Counted from the first letter of the stretch, positions 1 through 12,640 are shown. The stretch is DNA of 64,000 bases from Musa acuminata AAA Group (GCF_036884655.1 NC_088347.1:15773001-15837000), one strand, 5' to 3'. Made by a program: numbers and translations. The notes: generated by a model not told the origin, from the sequence alone.

Positions 1-1160
1 AATAATTTTATTTTTGCTGTTAGGTTAGAATTATACATTTGGGTTATAAGCTATATATGTGTCTCAAGCATATATAGTTGTTGTTGTTACAGTTGCTAAT
101 ACCATAAATTTAAGTTTCGTCTATCTTTCGTTGAAAAATATAGTTTGTGACTAATGTTCTTGTAATATGATTGTTTGATACACAAGTGACAAAAGAGTTT
201 TGATACATTGGTAATTCAATGTCATGTTTTATTACACGTCTTATTACATGTTAGTCGAATAATTATCTTATGATGATGTTAATTTGATACTAGCAAAGAG
301 GCCCATTTAGTCATACATGACAATTATCAATTCTCGTATTAGATTAAATTATAGTATAATTAATAATTTGATACACGATTTTATAGATCATCCATAAATT
401 ATCGATGATCTATCCCCATGTTATCATTTATTTCAATCCACAAATGTTCTGACAAATGGGATAGACATTTGTCTAGAATACCTATGATGTAATTTTTATA
501 AAATTATTATCAAATCTTTCTTTTTTTCAATACTCTAACTTGCGATGAACTCGGGAAGTTGAATCAAAATTCGATTTGAGCTCCTAATGTATCAAACTGA
601 GATATTATGATTACTTTAATGGTATCACCATTTTCTTTTTTTATATTTTTTAGAATTTTTTTTTTTCTCATGTAGGCCACAAGCTCTCTATCTATCTCAG
701 GGATAGGCTTATACTGCTGTTGCTAATATCATAAATTTAAGTTCCACCTCTATGCCGCTGAAAAATGTGCCTTGTGACTAATGTTCTTCCGGTTTATTTG
801 GTCGATGCATAAAAGTAAAGCTGAAGGCAGCTTGTTAAATTGGACCAGAAGTGATAACACAAGTCTCCTGACTAATGTGACTTGAATGCAAAAGATGGTC
901 AGTGAGAACTCAAACCCTGTCATCAAATTAACTGATAGAGAGAGAGAGAACTCACAACCACATCAAGCTAAAAGAAAAGGTTTTATGTCTTATCGGTGAA
1001 ATATTAATAATGCATCGAGGAGAGACTTCCAATCCATCCCATCTCCAGTTTGCTTTGAGAACCCTCAGCCCGGTAGCTTTTATACATCTTTAATTGCCCA
1101 CATTTATACGTCTTCCACCTCATGGACCCCACCCTGAGCTAAAGCGACCCTGAGCCTTCT
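1..1160. other. AT-rich upstream region of the OVATE gene
   Basis: I see no gene here. The first 700 bases are AT-rich; one phrase (trouble-free match 'taatatcataaatttaagttc') occurs near 95-120 and again near 722-745, so part of this stretch is an old local duplication. A short GA run lies near 937-950. The last 150 bases become richer in C and lead into the TATA box, so the proximal promoter of the OVATE gene is probably within about 900-1160. Confidence 0.5.
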
Positions 1161-1170
1161 CTATTTATAT
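1161..1170 (+). promoter_or_regulatory. Probable TATA box of the OVATE gene
   Basis: The sequence CTATTTATAT lies about 240 bases before the start codon, in a setting that changes from AT-rich to C-rich and CT-rich leader sequence. Transcription would be expected to begin around 1190-1205. The leader ends with a pyrimidine tract and CAG at about 1377-1387, which looks like a splice acceptor, so a small 5' UTR intron is possible; no donor could be chosen with confidence. Confidence 0.55.
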
Positions 1171-1411
1171 CCCACCTTCTTCCCATCGGCCTCCCACACA
1201 AAGAATTCTGTCACTCTCTCACACACGCACAATAAGGCAAAGCTTATCTTGTGAGGCACTTGCGTGCATGTTTATATTGGCTGTCTCAATTGTCACTTCA
1301 CAATAAGAAGAAAGCAGATTGGGTTTCTTCCTTCTGATATTCTTCTCTGTGTCCTAATTCCCAGAAGACTCTGCTTCTTTCTTTCAGGTGATCCAATTTG
1401 GTTTCTGAGTG

Positions 1412-2497
1412 ATGGGAAACTATAGGTTTCGGCTATTGGACATGATTGCCAATGCTTGCTTCTACAAGCTCAAACACATGGGCCAGAGAGCACACAAGAA
1501 CTCCATGGGAAGATGTCAGCCTCCAAGAGCAGCAGCAACCACCAGTCCGGTTCATTTCTCGCCTCCGGAGCCTAAGCTTCTTCCCAATAGAGCCTCTCAC
1601 TACTACTCCAGCAGAGCGGAAGCCGACAGGTTTTCCTTCTCCCCCACCCGTTCCAAGGTTTTGGACACCCATTTCCCCGTGGAACCAGCAAGGAAGTCCA
1701 AGAAGTGTGTGAGGAGGAAGCCCATCAGAGCTGCTCCCACAAAACCCAAGCTGGCCGCCTCCTCCGTCCCAGAATTTCCTGCGGTAGCGTCGCCAGTGAC
1801 CCCGCCGTATCAACTCGACCTCTACATCGACGGCGACAATCATGAGTTCCAGGGGATCCACGCCGGTGACCGATTCAAGTCCGAAGACGCTTCCTCGTGG
1901 CCGCACTCTCGTAGCTGCAGAGTAACATCCTCTGCCACCGACGTCATCATTGAAGTGGACACCAATAGCTCCACCACTCAAACGCAGAAGAAGCTCGACG
2001 AATTCGACTCGGTCTCAGAGCTTAAACTCCGTCCAATTATCACCAAGCCGGCGACCACTGAAGCTGAGCAGAGCAAGAAGCAAGCCAAGAGATCGTCTCC
2101 CGGACTTCACCGGTTTCCGATGAGAGCCAACTCTCCGAGGCTGGCGAGAAAGAAAGTTCAGGCCCAGCTTGGCCAGAGGTGCGGCGGGACGGAGGCAGCG
2201 GCAGCGCTCGAGAGGAAGGGCTTCTTGGAGAGCTTCGCGGTGGTGAAGTCATCGTCGGACCCTGGGAGGGACTTCAGGGACTCGATGGTGGAGATGATCG
2301 TGGAGAACAACATCCGGGCATCGAAAGATCTGGAGGAGCTTCTTGCTTGCTACCTGTCACTCAACTCCAACGAGTACCACGATGTCATCGTGAAGGCGTT
2401 CGAGCAAATCTGGTTTGATCTCGCTGAAGTTAAGCTAAGAAATCGGAGGAAGGAGTGGCTTAAAGATCACAGTTTGAATGGTTGTACAATGTCATAG
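1412..2497 (+). CDS. OFP: OVATE family protein (OFP), transcriptional repressor
   Basis: This single-exon gene encodes 361 residues. OVATE family proteins are plant nuclear repressors of growth genes that bind TALE homeodomain and TRM proteins and shape organs. The first 16 residues (MGNYRFRLLDMIANAC) match the conserved start of OFP1-like members, followed by YKLKHM. Basic clusters near residues 92-105 (RKSKKCVRRKP) and around 245 could act in nuclear import. The C-terminal OVATE domain is at about residues 271-341 and includes the SSDPGRDFRDSMVEMI and DLEELLACYLSLNS motifs that define the family. The ATG at 1412 is chosen because it gives the conserved N-terminus; the preceding GTG is not needed. 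The coding region is rich in G and C compared with its flanks, as in many monocot genes. It is the only intact host gene seen, about 0.7 kb from the nearest retrotransposon. The exact OFP number cannot be assigned. Confidence 0.93.
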   Translation: MGNYRFRLLDMIANACFYKLKHMGQRAHKNSMGRCQPPRAAATTSPVHFSPPEPKLLPNRASHYYSSRAEADRFSFSPTRSKVLDTHFPVEPARKSKKCVRRKPIRAAPTKPKLAASSVPEFPAVASPVTPPYQLDLYIDGDNHEFQGIHAGDRFKSEDASSWPHSRSCRVTSSATDVIIEVDTNSSTTQTQKKLDEFDSVSELKLRPIITKPATTEAEQSKKQAKRSSPGLHRFPMRANSPRLARKKVQAQLGQRCGGTEAAAALERKGFLESFAVVKSSSDPGRDFRDSMVEMIVENNIRASKDLEELLACYLSLNSNEYHDVIVKAFEQIWFDLAEVKLRNRRKEWLKDHSLNGCTMS

Positions 2498-3211
2498 TGT
2501 GCATGTTGGAGTTACAAGGCATCACAATAAGGCCGATCGATAGCGTCTGCTTTGGCAGACAAGCGGAGAGTTGAGTCAAAGAAGATTGTGATATAATAAT
2601 CAAAATAGTGGTTTCGTGGCTGAATTGTGATATTTGTTGCGAACCATAGGCGTGTGTACAAATTTGCATGTCTCATCTAATGTTGTTGGTGGGGGAGAAG
2701 ATTCTAGTGCCCCCACCCCCCACCAAAACAGCAAAAAAAAAAAGGGATAAATTTTTATAAAAAATCTTAAATTTAAAAAATATTTCTGTTTTAATTTTTT
2801 TTAAATTTTTATAAAGTATCTTTGCTCATATAAAAATATTATTTTACCATTACCTTCATCAAATCCATCATCATCTCCCCCTGCATTGTCGCCTTTTCTC
2901 CCTCGTTGGATCTCGCCTTACTAGATCTATCATCAACAACCCTTATATGCGAAAGGAGACGTGAGGGCCATCATCGACAAGGAGGCGTAGCGAGCATCGA
3001 CCCTACCCTTGGGCGCTTCACTTGTAGCTCTTACATGAGGAACGAGAGGAGAGGTAATTATTGGGATGCGATGAGGGTGATACCTCCGCCATTGGTCCCT
3101 TCTATACATGGGCATATTTGCCCCATGAGAAACTGTTTCGGAGTAGAGGGAGATGGCCACTTGGACAAAAGCATAGCTAAGGGCCAAGCGAAGGTGAGTT
3201 GGCTGACATAA
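2498..3211. other. OVATE gene 3' region and spacer
   Basis: The first 150-200 bases are probably 3' UTR. A C-rich then A-rich stretch (about 2698-2745) and an AT-rich stretch (2745-2860) follow. From 2875 to 3210 the sequence has more G and C and short open frames on both strands, but none resembles a protein I recognise. It ends at the target-site duplication of the solo LTR. Confidence 0.5.
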
Positions 3212-3226
3212 GTAGACGTTAGGATT

Positions 3227-5066
3227 TGTTAGGATCAGGAGCACTAAGAGGGGGGGGGTGAATTAGTGCAGTGGAAAACTTTCGACAATTAAAACTGCGT
3301 TCGTACGATAAAAGCAATTTCGATAGAAAACTCAATTCGTAAATCACTTTAATTGGTGATCAAGCGAGATATAATTAAAGCGAATCTATAAAGGCAGTTT
3401 GCAGTTATGATGGAAATCAGAATATAAGCGCAAACTGAAATTTGATATTCGTACGATAAAACTGATTTACGTCTAAACACCGATTCGGAAAATACTAAAC
3501 TTTGAAACACGATCGTAAATGCGCAGAAGGCAGTAAGCTATTGAGGAGGTTTGTAGTAAAGATAATATGCTCAAAGTAAATGCAAACTAGAGAGCACCAC
3601 AATTTTATAGTGGTTCGATCAATCTTGACCTACATCCACTTCTGGCTTCCTCCACCGACAAGGTTACCGACGTCCACTAGAGTCCTTCCTTCAATAGGCG
3701 AAGGCTAACCACCCTTTTATAGTTTCACTCCTTTTGACAGGCTTAGGAGACAACCCTTACAAACTTTTCTCTCCTCTCTTGAAAGATCAAAACTTGGAAG
3801 AAAAGAGGGGGGAGAACTTCTAGACTTTACAACACTTTTGAGCTCTAAAATCACAAAGTAAGATCAAGCTTTCGGTGCCTTTTGGGTTGCCCTTTCATTG
3901 CTGAAAAGGGTGGGGTATTTATAGGCCCTAACCCAATTTGAATTTCGAGCTCAAAACTATCATCTCCCGAAATTCCAGGGTCTGGCGGTTGCACCGCTTG
4001 ACTGGGGCGGTTGCACCACCTGGCAGAGCTCGAAGACTGAGCCTCTGGGCGGTGCCACCTCCTGTCAGGGGCGGTTGCACCTCCTACTAGAGCTTGGAGA
4101 CCGAGCTCAGGCGGTGCCACCGCCTGACTGGGGCGGTTGCACCGCCCAGCCAGAGCTCGGAGACTGAGCCTTGGGCGGTGCCACCGCCGACCCAAGCGAT
4201 GCCACCTCTGGCCAAGTAATCTGGGTCCGAATGGGCTGATCCATTCGGCCCAATTTGGGTCTGTCAAGGACCCAATTGCCCCAAGATTAAGTTAATGGGA
4301 TCACCTCCCATTTCTAACTTAATCATCATGCTAACTACGAATTTCTTAAGGCATTTACTGCAACTTGCTCCGGTGCGTCAATCGCTTCTTCCGGCGAGCT
4401 TCCGGCGAACTTCCAACGAACATCCGACAAACCTTCGGCGATGCTCCGGCGGACTTTTGGCAAGCGCCTGGACTTGCGATGATCCACTTGGCGGCTTCCG
4501 ACGAGCTTCTTTGGCAAGCTCCTGGACTTCTCGGATTTGTTCTCGTAGAACCTCCGACGACCGTCCGGACTTCCGTCGAACTCTCGAACCCCCAACGTGA
4601 TCATAGTCTTGACTTCGGCGCAACTCCTGCTGCATGTTTTACTTCCATCGTAGTTAATCCTGCATATGTAAAATAAAACTTTGATCGAGACAATTAATCC
4701 TAAACAATTAACCAAGTTGTCCGGCATGTCATTGGTCCCTCGACGCTTCGTCCGATTCTTCGGTGCATCGTCCTCTCCTATGGCCTATTGCCCAATCGGC
4801 TAGTTGACTCCGCAACTCCGATATCCTTGGCACAATACCCGCTCTTCTGGGCCTGATGCCTGAGTCCACGACCCGAAGCCTTCTGTCGATACGTCGACCG
4901 ATCCACCGGCCCGACGTCCAATCTTCTGACATGTTCCTCCGGCACAACATGATTTTTCCTGCTTTAATTATCTCTTCCTGATCGGAGCATCCTGCGTCAC
5001 TCAAAACACAGATTAAAACATAAACACATATCAAGTGGTTTCATCATCAAAATATGAGATTCAACA
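3227..5066 (-). repeat. 3' LTR of the pol-less SIRE-type element
   Basis: This 1.84-kb LTR begins (minus strand) TGTTGAATCTCATATTTTG and ends CTGATCCTAACA. The minus-strand TATAAATA is at 3916-3923. Just upstream of it in the direction of transcription (3968-4200) are repeated GGCGGTTGCACCGCC-like units and GAGCTC-containing units. A G tract of about nine bases next to the outer end matches the C tract seen in the other family LTRs. Confidence 0.85.
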
Positions 5067-7609
5067 ATCTCCTCCTTTTTTATGATGACAACTACTTGAT
5101 GACGGAGTTATCCTTAACTCCCAGAGTTTAAACAAACTCCCCTTATCAATATGCCATATTGATAGAACTTTGAATTCAAACTGAATTCAAGTCATTGCAA
5201 TATCCATCATGAATATTTACAACACGTCATCATGAACTTATGCATAAACTTATGTATAACATCATACTTCTCCCCCTTTGTCATCAACAAAAAGAAAAGT
5301 CCAACTATTCTTGTGTTTGGAATATAAGTTTAACTCATTGCATGAAAAACATAATATCAAGTTTTATCATCATGCAATTTTGAAGCTAGAAAATTTAGCA
5401 AGTGTTACATCATGCTTAGAACATTCAAACTATCAAGGTTTAGGTATACAAGTTTTACAGCATACAAGATAGCACTTTTGGTAATGTTCAAGATAGTAAG
5501 TTCTACATCATGCAAGCTAGCAATGTTACAACATTTTAGAATTTGCAAGCTAGTAATTTAGAGATGTTCAAGAAAGCAACTCTTGCTTCTTAAAATATGC
5601 AAGTTTCAAGCTAGCAAATTTTTGCTTCCTTTGCAATGTTTGAGCTCACAATTATGCTTCCATTACAAAGTGTAAGTTTAGCATGTTTACTTTTCTTAAG
5701 ATAGCAACTATTTGATTCTCTTTAGACTACAAGCTAGTAATTTTTACGATATGCAGGTTTTACTACATACAAGCTAGCAAAAATTTCGAAAGCAAATGCA
5801 AGATAGCTTTCTTGTGTAAGCTTATGATTCTTGCTTCCTATTACAATGTGCAAGTTGCAAGTTTTGCTTCTTGAGATAGGCAAGATAGCACTTTTACAAT
5901 TTTTGTTTGGCAAACTTGTGATGTTCAAGATAACAAGCTCTTTCTTCTCTTTTAAGAAGTGTCATTTTTTCTTTCTTTGCAAAGTGCAAACTAGCAAAAT
6001 GCCAAACTAGCAAGAGATAATGTTTTACATGAGGCAGACAAACAATTTGGCAAGTGTTACATTTGCATCTTCTCTTTTGAGAAGTGTAATTTTTGCTTTC
6101 ATCTTGAATTGTGTAAGCTAGCTAGTTTGCCTCTTTTCATGATGTCCACGCTAGAAATTCTTGCTCCCCCTTTGTCATTGTCAAAAAGAAGGGAAGACCC
6201 TTTTATCAATTTTCAGATTATGACAAAGGTAAGTATCAATCTTATTTGTGCATCATTATATATTCAAATTAAAACATACACAATTTTAAAAACCTTATTT
6301 TTCATGCACGATATCGAAAAATAAATCAATCATCATTAATGGGCATATCATACATGATACTCAAACATTAAAATTTTTAAGCATTTATCAACATGTTGAT
6401 CATGATACCAAACATTCATCATTTAAAGCATTCATGATACATATCATATGCAATACATCATATACATCATTGTCATAAGTATTGCATGCATCATTTCAAA
6501 TTCATAAATATTTCATCATTGCATGCATCATACCAAATCATAAAATATACAATCATCATTAATGCATGTTTCCTAATCATCATTTATTTTACATCATGAT
6601 GGTACTAAATTTGTCAAATTACATCCTACCATGATCAAAACTTCTTATTTGTATACATCAAAACAAATTAATGAATATTTCATGTATTCATATCATCACA
6701 TAAGGAATATCAAGAAGAATTATTAGGTGATTCGATGTATTTCATACATTCAAAGAATTTCACATAACAAAATTCAAATCACAAGCCTTAAAAGATGTCA
6801 TGAAAGAACATATAAACAATCTTGATTTATAAAATGAATACTCAAGTTATAATTTCGAAAAATCAAGAGAAACCGTGATTCATTTTAACAAATCTCCTCT
6901 TAAATAAATAACATAAAGAATTCTTAGGAGACCATGAAAAAGATAGAATCCATTCAATCTTGTAAGAGAACAAGATATTAATTCATGCATATAAAATCTT
7001 GATTTAAGCATAAGAAATCTTAATTTACAAATTTTAAAAAATCAAGATAAAACTTATTTAAATCATCAAATCAAGATCATTTTCAAGAGACTCACAAAAG
7101 TAATACAAATAGATTCATTAATTTCCCTTTTTAAAAAATCAATAAAGTCAAAAAAATAAATTTTTCAAGAAGAAACCTTTCATGCATTGTTAACACTTTC
7201 ATGCATTCGGACATGATTTTGCCATATGTTTTTCAAATACACTCATGAAAATAACACATGCTTATCATCATGTATAACTTAAAATCTCATGCATAAAATT
7301 GTCAATCATGGTATCAAAATATTTAATATTACATCATTATGCATTTCTTCAAGCATGATTTTATTTAATCAAAATTGAGAAATAACAAAGGAAATCAACA
7401 TGATACATATTATTACTTCTTAACCACATATAGCATGATTTCATATTTTCAATCAAAATCATTTTGTTTGTTTATAATAAAATATGCAATTTTCAAAATT
7501 ACTAGTATGATCATAATTTTTGTATTTTTATTTTTAAACATGTAATTTTTAAGAAAATTAATTATAAAATAAAATACATCATGAAAGCATCAAGTAATTT
7601 CAAAATAAA
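5067..7609 (-). other. Non-coding 3' internal region of the pol-less SIRE-type element
   Basis: On the minus strand, a purine-rich tract (AAAAAAGGAGGAGAT, complement of 5067-5081) precedes the 3' LTR and serves as the probable polypurine tract. The rest is AT-rich, with diffuse repetition of phrases such as GCAAGCTAGCAA (5380-6010) and CATCATG or CATGCAT (6310-7450). Similar phrases lie between the RNase H stop and the 3' LTR of the element at 15387-24923. I find no convincing coding sequence, and no envelope-like ORF. Confidence 0.65.
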
Positions 7610-8519
7610 TTAGGGGGATTTCGATTACCTCATCATTGAAAGCGGTTAAGGCGTAGTTTGCCACCTCGCCTTTCTTGATTTTTTCCTCGTCTTCGGAGGA
7701 GCTCGATTCATCCCACTTTATGTTCTTCTTCTTGCGTTCAAAGCAAGTAGTTCCGTTCTTTTTGCTTTTTAATTTTTATTTCATTTGTAGTTTAAGTTCA
7801 CCATCATTTGAGCTTATGCTCGAGTGGTCTTCAAATGTTCTATGTCCAAAATCCTTCCTATTCTTTGGAAGGTTGTTTTGTTCATCATGTTCATCATGTG
7901 CATTATGCACCATTTCATATGTCATCAATGAACCGATAAGTTCTTCAAGTGGAAAAATATTTAAATCTTTTGTTTCTTGTATTGTCGTTATTTTATGATC
8001 CCACCTTTTTGAAAGGGATCTTAAGATCTTGCTTACGAGATCAAAATTTGAAAAAGATTTACCAAGAACTCTTAGATTATTGACGACATCCATGAAACGG
8101 GTGTACATATCGCCTATAGTCTCGCTTGGTTGCATTCAAAAAAGCTCAAAATCATGCAATAAAATGTTAACTTTCGAGTCTTTGACTCTACTAGTTCCCT
8201 CGTGCGTGATTTCAAGTGTTCGCCAAATATCAAAAGCCGTTTCGCATATAGAAATCCGATTGAACTCATTTTTGTCCAAAGCGCAAAATAAGGCATTCAT
8301 AGCCATTGCGTTTAAAGAAAAATACTTCTTCTCCAAATCCAACCATTCGTTCATCGGTTTAGAGGGAAGTTGAAAACCGTTTTCAACAATATTTCATAAA
8401 TCCAAATTCATAGAAATAAAGAGAACTCTCATTCGAGTTTTTCAATAAGTATAGTCCAATCCGTTAAACAACGGTGGACGAATAACCGAAAAACCCTCTT
8501 TAAAGCCATGAAGAGCCAT
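7610..8519 (-). pseudogene. gag: Decayed copia gag (SIRE type)
   Basis: Read from an ATG at 8519 downwards, the product matches the Gag at 17762 residue for residue over long runs (MNALFCALDKNEFNR, HEGTSRVK, EELIGSLMTYEM). Three stop codons interrupt it: two replace the tryptophans of YWKTRM and LWNLV, and one replaces the arginine after FELF. All are one transition away from the sense codon. The zinc knuckle is missing: the sequence jumps from the lysine-rich stretch near 7770 to the acidic segment SSSSEDEE near 7700. The gene cannot make a working Gag. Confidence 0.85.
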
Positions 8520-8557
8520 TTCTCTCGGGTGTAAATCCAAAATGAGAGAAATACCGG

Positions 8558-8569
8558 GCTCTGATACCA
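8558..8569 (-). promoter_or_regulatory. Primer binding site (initiator tRNA-Met type)
   Basis: The minus strand reads TGGTATCAGAGC two bases inside the 5' LTR end at 8572. This is the usual initiator methionine tRNA complement used by many plant copia and chromovirus elements, and it fixes the element's orientation as minus. Confidence 0.9.
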
Positions 8570-8571
8570 AT

Positions 8572-10399
8572 TGTTAGGATCAGGAGCACTAAGAGGGGGG
8601 GGGGGTGAATTAGTGCAGCGGAAAACTTTCGACAATTAAAACTGCGTTCGTACGATAAAAGCGATTTCGATAGAAAACTCGATTTATAAATCACTTTAAC
8701 TTGTGATCAAGAGAGATGTAGTTAAAGCGAATCTATAAAGGCAGTTTGCAGTTATGATGAAAATTAGAATGTAAGCGCAAACTGAAATATGATGTTCGTA
8801 CGATAAAACTGATTTATGTCTAAACACCGATTCGGAAAATACTGAACTTTGAAACACGATCGTAAATGCGTAGAAGGCAGTAAGCTATTGAGGAGGTTTG
8901 TAGTAAAGATAATATACTCAAAGTAAATGCAAACCAGAGAGCACCGCAATTTTAGAGTGGTTCGGTCAATCTTGACCTACATCCACTTCTGGCTTTCTCC
9001 ACCGACGTCCACTAGAGGCCTTCCTTCAATAGGCAAAGGCCAACCATCCTTTTACAGTTTCACTCCTTTTGATGGGCATAGGAGACAACCCTTACAAACT
9101 TTTCTCTCCTCTCTTGAAAGATCAAAACTTGGAAGAAAAGAGGGAGGAGAACTTCTAGACTTTACAACACTTTTGAGCTCTAAAATCATAGAGTAAGATC
9201 AAGCTTTCGGTGCCTTTTGGGTTGCCCTTTCATTGCTGAAAGGGTGGGGTATTTATAGGCCCCAACCCAATTTGAATTTCGAGCTCAAAACTGTCATCTC
9301 CCCGAATTCTGGGGTATGGCGGTTGCACCGCCTGGCAGAGCTTGAAGACTAAGCCTCTGGGCGATGCCACCTCCTGTCAAGGGCGATTGCACCTCCTGCC
9401 ACTACTTGACTAGGGCGGTTGCACCGCCCAGCCAGAGCTCGGAGACTGAGCTCAGGTGGTTGCACCTCTGTCAGAGGCGGTTGCACCGCCTAGCCAGAGC
9501 TCGGAGACTAAGCCCTGGGCGGTGCCACCGCCGACCCAAGCGGTGCCACCTCTAGCCAAGTAATCTGGGTCCGAATGGGCTGATCCATTCGGCCCAATTT
9601 GGGTCTATCAAGGGCCCAATTGCCCCAAGATTAAGCTAATGGGATCACCTCTCATTTCAAACTTAATCATCGTGCTAACTACGAATTTCTTAAGGCATTT
9701 ACTGCAACTTGCTCCGGTGCGTCAATTGCTTCTTTCGGCGAGCTTCCGGCGAACTTCCGATGAACATCCGATGAACCTTCGGCGGACTTCCGGTAAGCTC
9801 CTGGACTTGCGATGATCCACTTGGCGAGTTCCGACGAGCTTCTTTGGCAAGCTCCTGGACTTCTCATATTTATTCTCGCAGAACCTCTGACGATCGTTCG
9901 GACTTCCGTCGAACTCTCGAACCCCCAACGTGATTATAGTCTTGACTCCGGCGTAACTCCTGCTGCATGTCTTACTTCCATCGTAGTTAATCCTGCATAT
10001 GTAAAATAAAACTTCAATCGAGACAATTAATCCTAAGCAATTAACCAAGTTGTTCGGCATGTCATTGGTCCCTCGACGCTTCATCCGATTCTTCGACGCA
10101 TCGTCCTCTCCTGTGACCTATTTCCCAATCGGCTAGTTGACTCTGCAACTCCGATATCCTTGGCACAATACCTGCTCTTCTTGGCCCGATGCTTGAGTCC
10201 ACGACCCAAAGCCTTCTATCGATACATCGACCGATCCACCGGCCCGACGTCCAATCTTCTGACATGTTCCTCCGGCACAACATGATTTTTCCTGCTATAA
10301 TTGTCTCATCCTGATCGGAGCATCCTGCATCACTCAAAACGTAGATTAAAACATAAACACATATCAAGTGGTTTCATCATCAAAATATGAGATTTAACA
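8572..10399 (-). repeat. 5' LTR of the pol-less SIRE-type element
   Basis: This 1.83-kb copy of the LTR at 3227-5066 differs from it by many substitutions and small indels. One GC-rich repeat segment (near 9310-9540) has a different unit order. The minus-strand TATAAATA is at 9250-9257. The ends TG...CA are intact (CCTAACA at the primer-site side, TGTTAAATC at the outer side). Confidence 0.85.
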
Positions 10400-12637
10400 G
10401 GATCAAGAGCGGCACTAAGGGGGGGTGGGGGTTGGGGGTTTGAATTAGTGCAGTAGAGAACTTTCACAATTTCAGAAAATTGTTCGTTTCGTTTAAAACC
10501 TATTTCGATGAAAACGGTTTTGATTCAATCTGTTTCGGAGAGAAGTTGAACTTGAAAGCTTTCGTAAAAGTGCAAGAGAAGATTAAGGAGGTTTGCAGTA
10601 AAGTAAATTACACAAATGAAATGCAAACCAGAATTTAGAGTGGTTCAGCCAAGGTGACCTACATCCACTTTCGAATTCCTCCTCCGACGAGGTCTCCAAC
10701 GTCCATTAAAGACATTCTTTCAATAGGTGAAGACTAAACACCTCTTTACAGCACTATCTTCTTTTCCCGGGTTTAGGAGAGAACCCCTACAAGTCTCACA
10801 CCTCTCTTGAATGATCTCAAAATTTAGAAAGGGAGGAGAACTTTAGCACTTGTTTACAACACTTTTACACCCCAATAACTCAAGATTATAATCACACTTT
10901 GGTGCCTTTTCATACTGAAAAGGGTGGAGTATTTATAGGCCCCAATGGCTTTCAAAAATGGAGCAAAAAAGTATCTCATCCCAGATTTCGAGGGTACTGG
11001 CAGTACCATCACCATTACTGGGCGGTACCATCACCTGACACCTAATACTGAGTGGTACTACCGTTCAATCTGGGCTGTACCATGGCTTGACAAAGCTCGG
11101 AGACCAAGCTCTAGCGGTACCACCGCCTGATAGGGGCAGTACCATCGCTGGCAGCAATAACTGCCGCTTGGGCGGTACCACCGCCTAGACCACCTAGGGT
11201 GCTGCTTTCCAAGCGGTGCCATTGTCGGCCCTAGCAGTGCCACCTTCTACCAGGAATTCAACATCCTAGTTGGGCCTTGACTCTAGCCCAAACTAGCCCA
11301 ACTCCGAGCCTAGTTGGCCCTTAATAAAGTTGATGAGATTACCTCCCAAATCAACTCTAATTATCCTTCTAACTACGATTAAGGCAAGCATGGTCTGGTA
11401 CGTCGATTTTTCACTCGGCGAACTTTTTGGCGAGTCTTCTAGCGATCTCCTGACCAACTCTCGGCTAGTCTTCCGGTGCGCTTTCGACGATTTTCCGACG
11501 AGCTTTCGGCAAGTCTTCCAACATGCTTCCGGTGATCCCATGATGAACTCTTGGCGAGCTCCCGGTATATCATCCGAGTCTTCAACTTCGGCCCATCATA
11601 TGCTTGACGCTTTACTGCTATCATAATTAATCCTGCACACTTATCTCAACACATGGATTAGATCAAATAATTTACCAATTGATTTCATCATCAAAATCCA
11701 AGATTCAATAGTAGAATGATTATTTTTAGAAAAAAAGATGTTTTATGTGAATTTCTCAAAATTAAGGTGTTATCTTAAAATTTTTTAAAGTTAAAATTTT
11801 TTTCTATTAATTTACATAATTAATAAGATTTATATTATTTGATTTTTTAATATAAAATATTAAACTCTTCAAAATAAAAAGATATCTTAATCCAACCCTA
11901 ATTAAGTTTAAATATTCTTGTATATCTTCTCACATTAATCTGAAAATAAGTTTTTCTCTCATGCCCTATAGATTTATCAAAGCCAAATGAGTGTCTTCCT
12001 ATATCTCATTAAAAATAAAACTAAAGATAAATGAAATATTTATAAAATAATTAATTTTTAACATATTGAGACATCGACTTCATAAATTCAAAAGCATTTA
12101 CTAACCCTAATAAATGTGAACAATTATGGAAGTGTTACGAGCTCCTGATTTCCTCAAGTTGAAACTCAAGATGTGCTCTTCTCTCATCTAGTGTTGTTGT
12201 CATGGGAAAGAGGCTAGTAGCCAAATAAAATAAAATAAAATCGAGAGAATCAACAGTAAGTTTCAAATTAAAAAAAAGTTATAAATTTATATTATTCAAC
12301 ACTTCTTTCCATGTGAAAAAATTTTAAATTCTTCAAAATAAAAGATCTCTTGATTCCTCATCCGCTTCCGTTAATTTGAAATAATATTTTTCTCAACATC
12401 TATAAATATACTAAAGAAAAATTGAAAAACACTCAAAGTATCTTTTCATTTCAATATATATAAAAAAGATATTTATAGAATAACTAAAATTTAATTTTAA
12501 TATATTTGGTTCATATGAAGGTCGTTATATGATTGAATTTTTTTTCCTATCCTATTTTAAAGATCCAACAAATTTATATCAACACCAATCACAGCGTGAC
12601 AGGCTAGTGAAGTCCATGGACAACAATTAGAGCATGG

Positions 12638-12640
<3 letters not shown>

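Larger units (their letters stand above)
3227..10399 (-). mobile_element. Pol-less SIRE-type Ty1/copia element, nested in the solo LTR
   Basis: Two LTRs (3227-5066 and 8572-10399) enclose a 3.5-kb internal region read on the minus strand. The primer binding site lies beside the right LTR, and a purine-rich tract lies beside the left LTR. A decayed gag is present, but protease, integrase, reverse transcriptase and RNase H are absent. The flanking bases GGATT (3222-3226) and GGATC (10400-10404) fit a target-site duplication with one change. Because GGATC is also part of the terminal sequence of these LTRs, recombination between related LTRs is an alternative to plain insertion. This looks like a deletion derivative dependent on other elements. 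Confidence 0.8.
3217..11710 (-). mobile_element. Old solo LTR of a SIRE-type copia family, split by a nested element
   Basis: The left ten bases (3217-3226, cGTTAGGATT) and the right part (10400-11710) together make one LTR of about 1.3 kb on the minus strand. It is flanked by a perfect 5-bp target-site duplication, GTAGA, at 3212-3216 and 11711-11715. The right part starts GGATCAAGAGCGGCACTAAG and ends CAAGATTCAATA, matching the two ends of the other SIRE-type LTRs here. Both terminal dinucleotides have mutated, so the copy is old. A minus-strand TATAAATA lies at 10930-10937. The repeats next to it use GGCGGTACCACCGCC in place of the GGTGCACC form found in younger copies. No internal region is left, as expected after LTR-LTR recombination. 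Confidence 0.75.

Noticed and set aside
1433..1981. 182-codon minus-strand frame opposite the OVATE gene
   Set aside because: It is the shadow of a GC-rich coding region; the plus-strand product has a recognised domain.
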